Assembly: GCA_021779095.1 (NCBI GenBank)
Contig: JAJYBI010000001.1
Coordinates: forward strand, 124,001 to 188,000
DNA from: Deltaproteobacteria bacterium
GTDB taxonomy: Bacteria; Desulfobacterota; Desulfuromonadia; Geobacterales; JAJYBI01
Length of the DNA: 64,000 bases
Direction: 5' to 3'
This document shows, piece by piece, positions 63,476-64,000 of this stretch (its first letter is position 1; each line of letters opens with the position of its first letter). The notes under the pieces are model-generated. The model had not been told where the DNA came from. It was given only the letters and a program-made list of their open reading frames with translations, and made no database searches. The position numbers were made by a program, and so were the translations under genes.

Positions 63476-64000
63476 TTATCCCTTGATGGACTCGGCGCCG
63501 GAGATGATCTCCATGAGCTCCGTCGTGATGGCCGCCTGTCGGGCCCGGTTGTACTGCAGGGTCAACTTGCCGATCATCTCCGTCGCGTTCTTGGAGGCGC
63601 TGTCCATGGCGGTCATCCGGGCGCCGTGTTCCGCTGCCACCGACTCCAGGAGCGCCTTGAACAGCTGCACCTCGATATGCTTCGGCAGGAGCTCCTCCAG
63701 GAGCGCCGCCTTGGACGGTTCGTAGATGTACTGGGGCGGGTTCTCGCTCTCTTCCGCCTCTTCGGGCACGATGGGGAGGAGCCTCGTCAGGGTGATGTCC
63801 TGGGACATGACGCTGCGGAACGCATTGAAGAGGAGGTAGACCTCGTCGTATTCCTCCGCCAGATACCCCTCCACCGTCTCCTGGGCCAGGAGCGCCGCGG
63901 TCTGGTAGTTGAGACCGTGCAGGATGTTCGCGTAGTTCTTGTGGATCGCCCGGCGGTTCTTGAGGAACTCGTACCCCTTGCGGCCGACGGTGGTGACCAG
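63476..64000 (-). CDS. atpG: F0F1 ATP synthase gamma subunit, N-terminus beyond window
   Basis: The rotating shaft of F1. The visible 174 C-terminal residues include [11 protein letters not shown] and the conserved end [39 protein letters not shown] (in two family blocks) near residue 250-280. The start lies past 64000. Gene order gamma-beta-epsilon is normal; atpF, atpH and atpA should follow outside the window. Confidence 0.96.
   Translation of the reverse strand: MVTTVGRKGYEFLKNRRAIHKNYANILHGLNYQTAALLAQETVEGYLAEEYDEVYLLFNAFRSVMSQDITLTRLLPIVPEEAEESENPPQYIYEPSKAALLEELLPKHIEVQLFKALLESVAAEHGARMTAMDSASKNATEMIGKLTLQYNRARQAAITTELMEIISGAESIKG

Overview
The window is a high-GC chromosomal segment that looks like a member of the Geobacterales (Desulfuromonadia, Desulfobacterota). 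This rests on gene content and order recognised by eye, not on a database search. The supporting points are hemL beside a nuo operon and an F0 ATP synthase operon, F0 and F1 ATP synthase genes in separate operons, futalosine-type menaquinone synthesis, GTP-dependent PEP carboxykinase, a periplasmic Tat-exported NiFe hydrogenase, PilT with a PilB-like partner, and abundant rho-independent terminators.

Layout. 1-2.2 kb: NiFe hydrogenase small and large subunits (large subunit cut by the window edge). 2.3-7.0 kb: PEP carboxykinase, a class I aminotransferase, an exported SH3-like protein and a VOC protein. 7.2-17.4 kb: an 11-gene complex I operon, nuoABCD-HIJKLMN, with no nuoE, nuoF or nuoG. 17.8-20.9 kb: hemL, then atpZ-atpI-atpB-atpE. 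20.9-31.5 kb: pepA, a PHP hydrolase, a DegQ/HtrA protease behind a two-component system, a PPDK/PEP synthase regulatory protein, an M20 amidohydrolase, prmA, rsmE and a zinc-ribbon protein. 31.5-40.7 kb: rnd and a menaquinone block (ubiD, lipoprotein, mqnP, ubiX, mqnE, mqnC), interrupted at about 34.9-37.3 kb by an AT-richer two-gene cassette (AAA ATPase plus a TOPRIM-like protein). 40.9-51.2 kb is an accessory stretch: tRNA-Pro, crcB plus DUF190, a CzcCBA/CusCBA-type efflux operon, FetAB-type transporter genes, and several decayed genes (two-component system, SAP-like protein, enolase, probable ClC channel, SEC-C protein). 51.2-61.4 kb: PEP carboxylase, pilT, a PilB-like protein without a Walker A motif, a PP-loop/NFACT-R protein, a DUF2059 protein, a methyltransferase, mtgA and pdxA. 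61.5-64 kb: atpC, atpD and partial atpG of the F1 operon.

How it fits together. Much of the window is respiratory: hydrogenase, menaquinone synthesis, complex I and ATP synthase. PEP-node enzymes (PckG, PPC, a PPDK/PEPS regulator) supply anabolism. A GTATAC-centred palindrome lies at or near the promoters of the hydrogenase, pckG, nuo and atp operons, suggesting a shared regulator. The most novel-looking candidates are the AAA/TOPRIM-like cassette inserted in the menaquinone block, the PilB-like protein without a P-loop, and the decayed locus at 49.9-51.0 kb whose parts (ClC, DUF190, enolase) all point to fluoride resistance.
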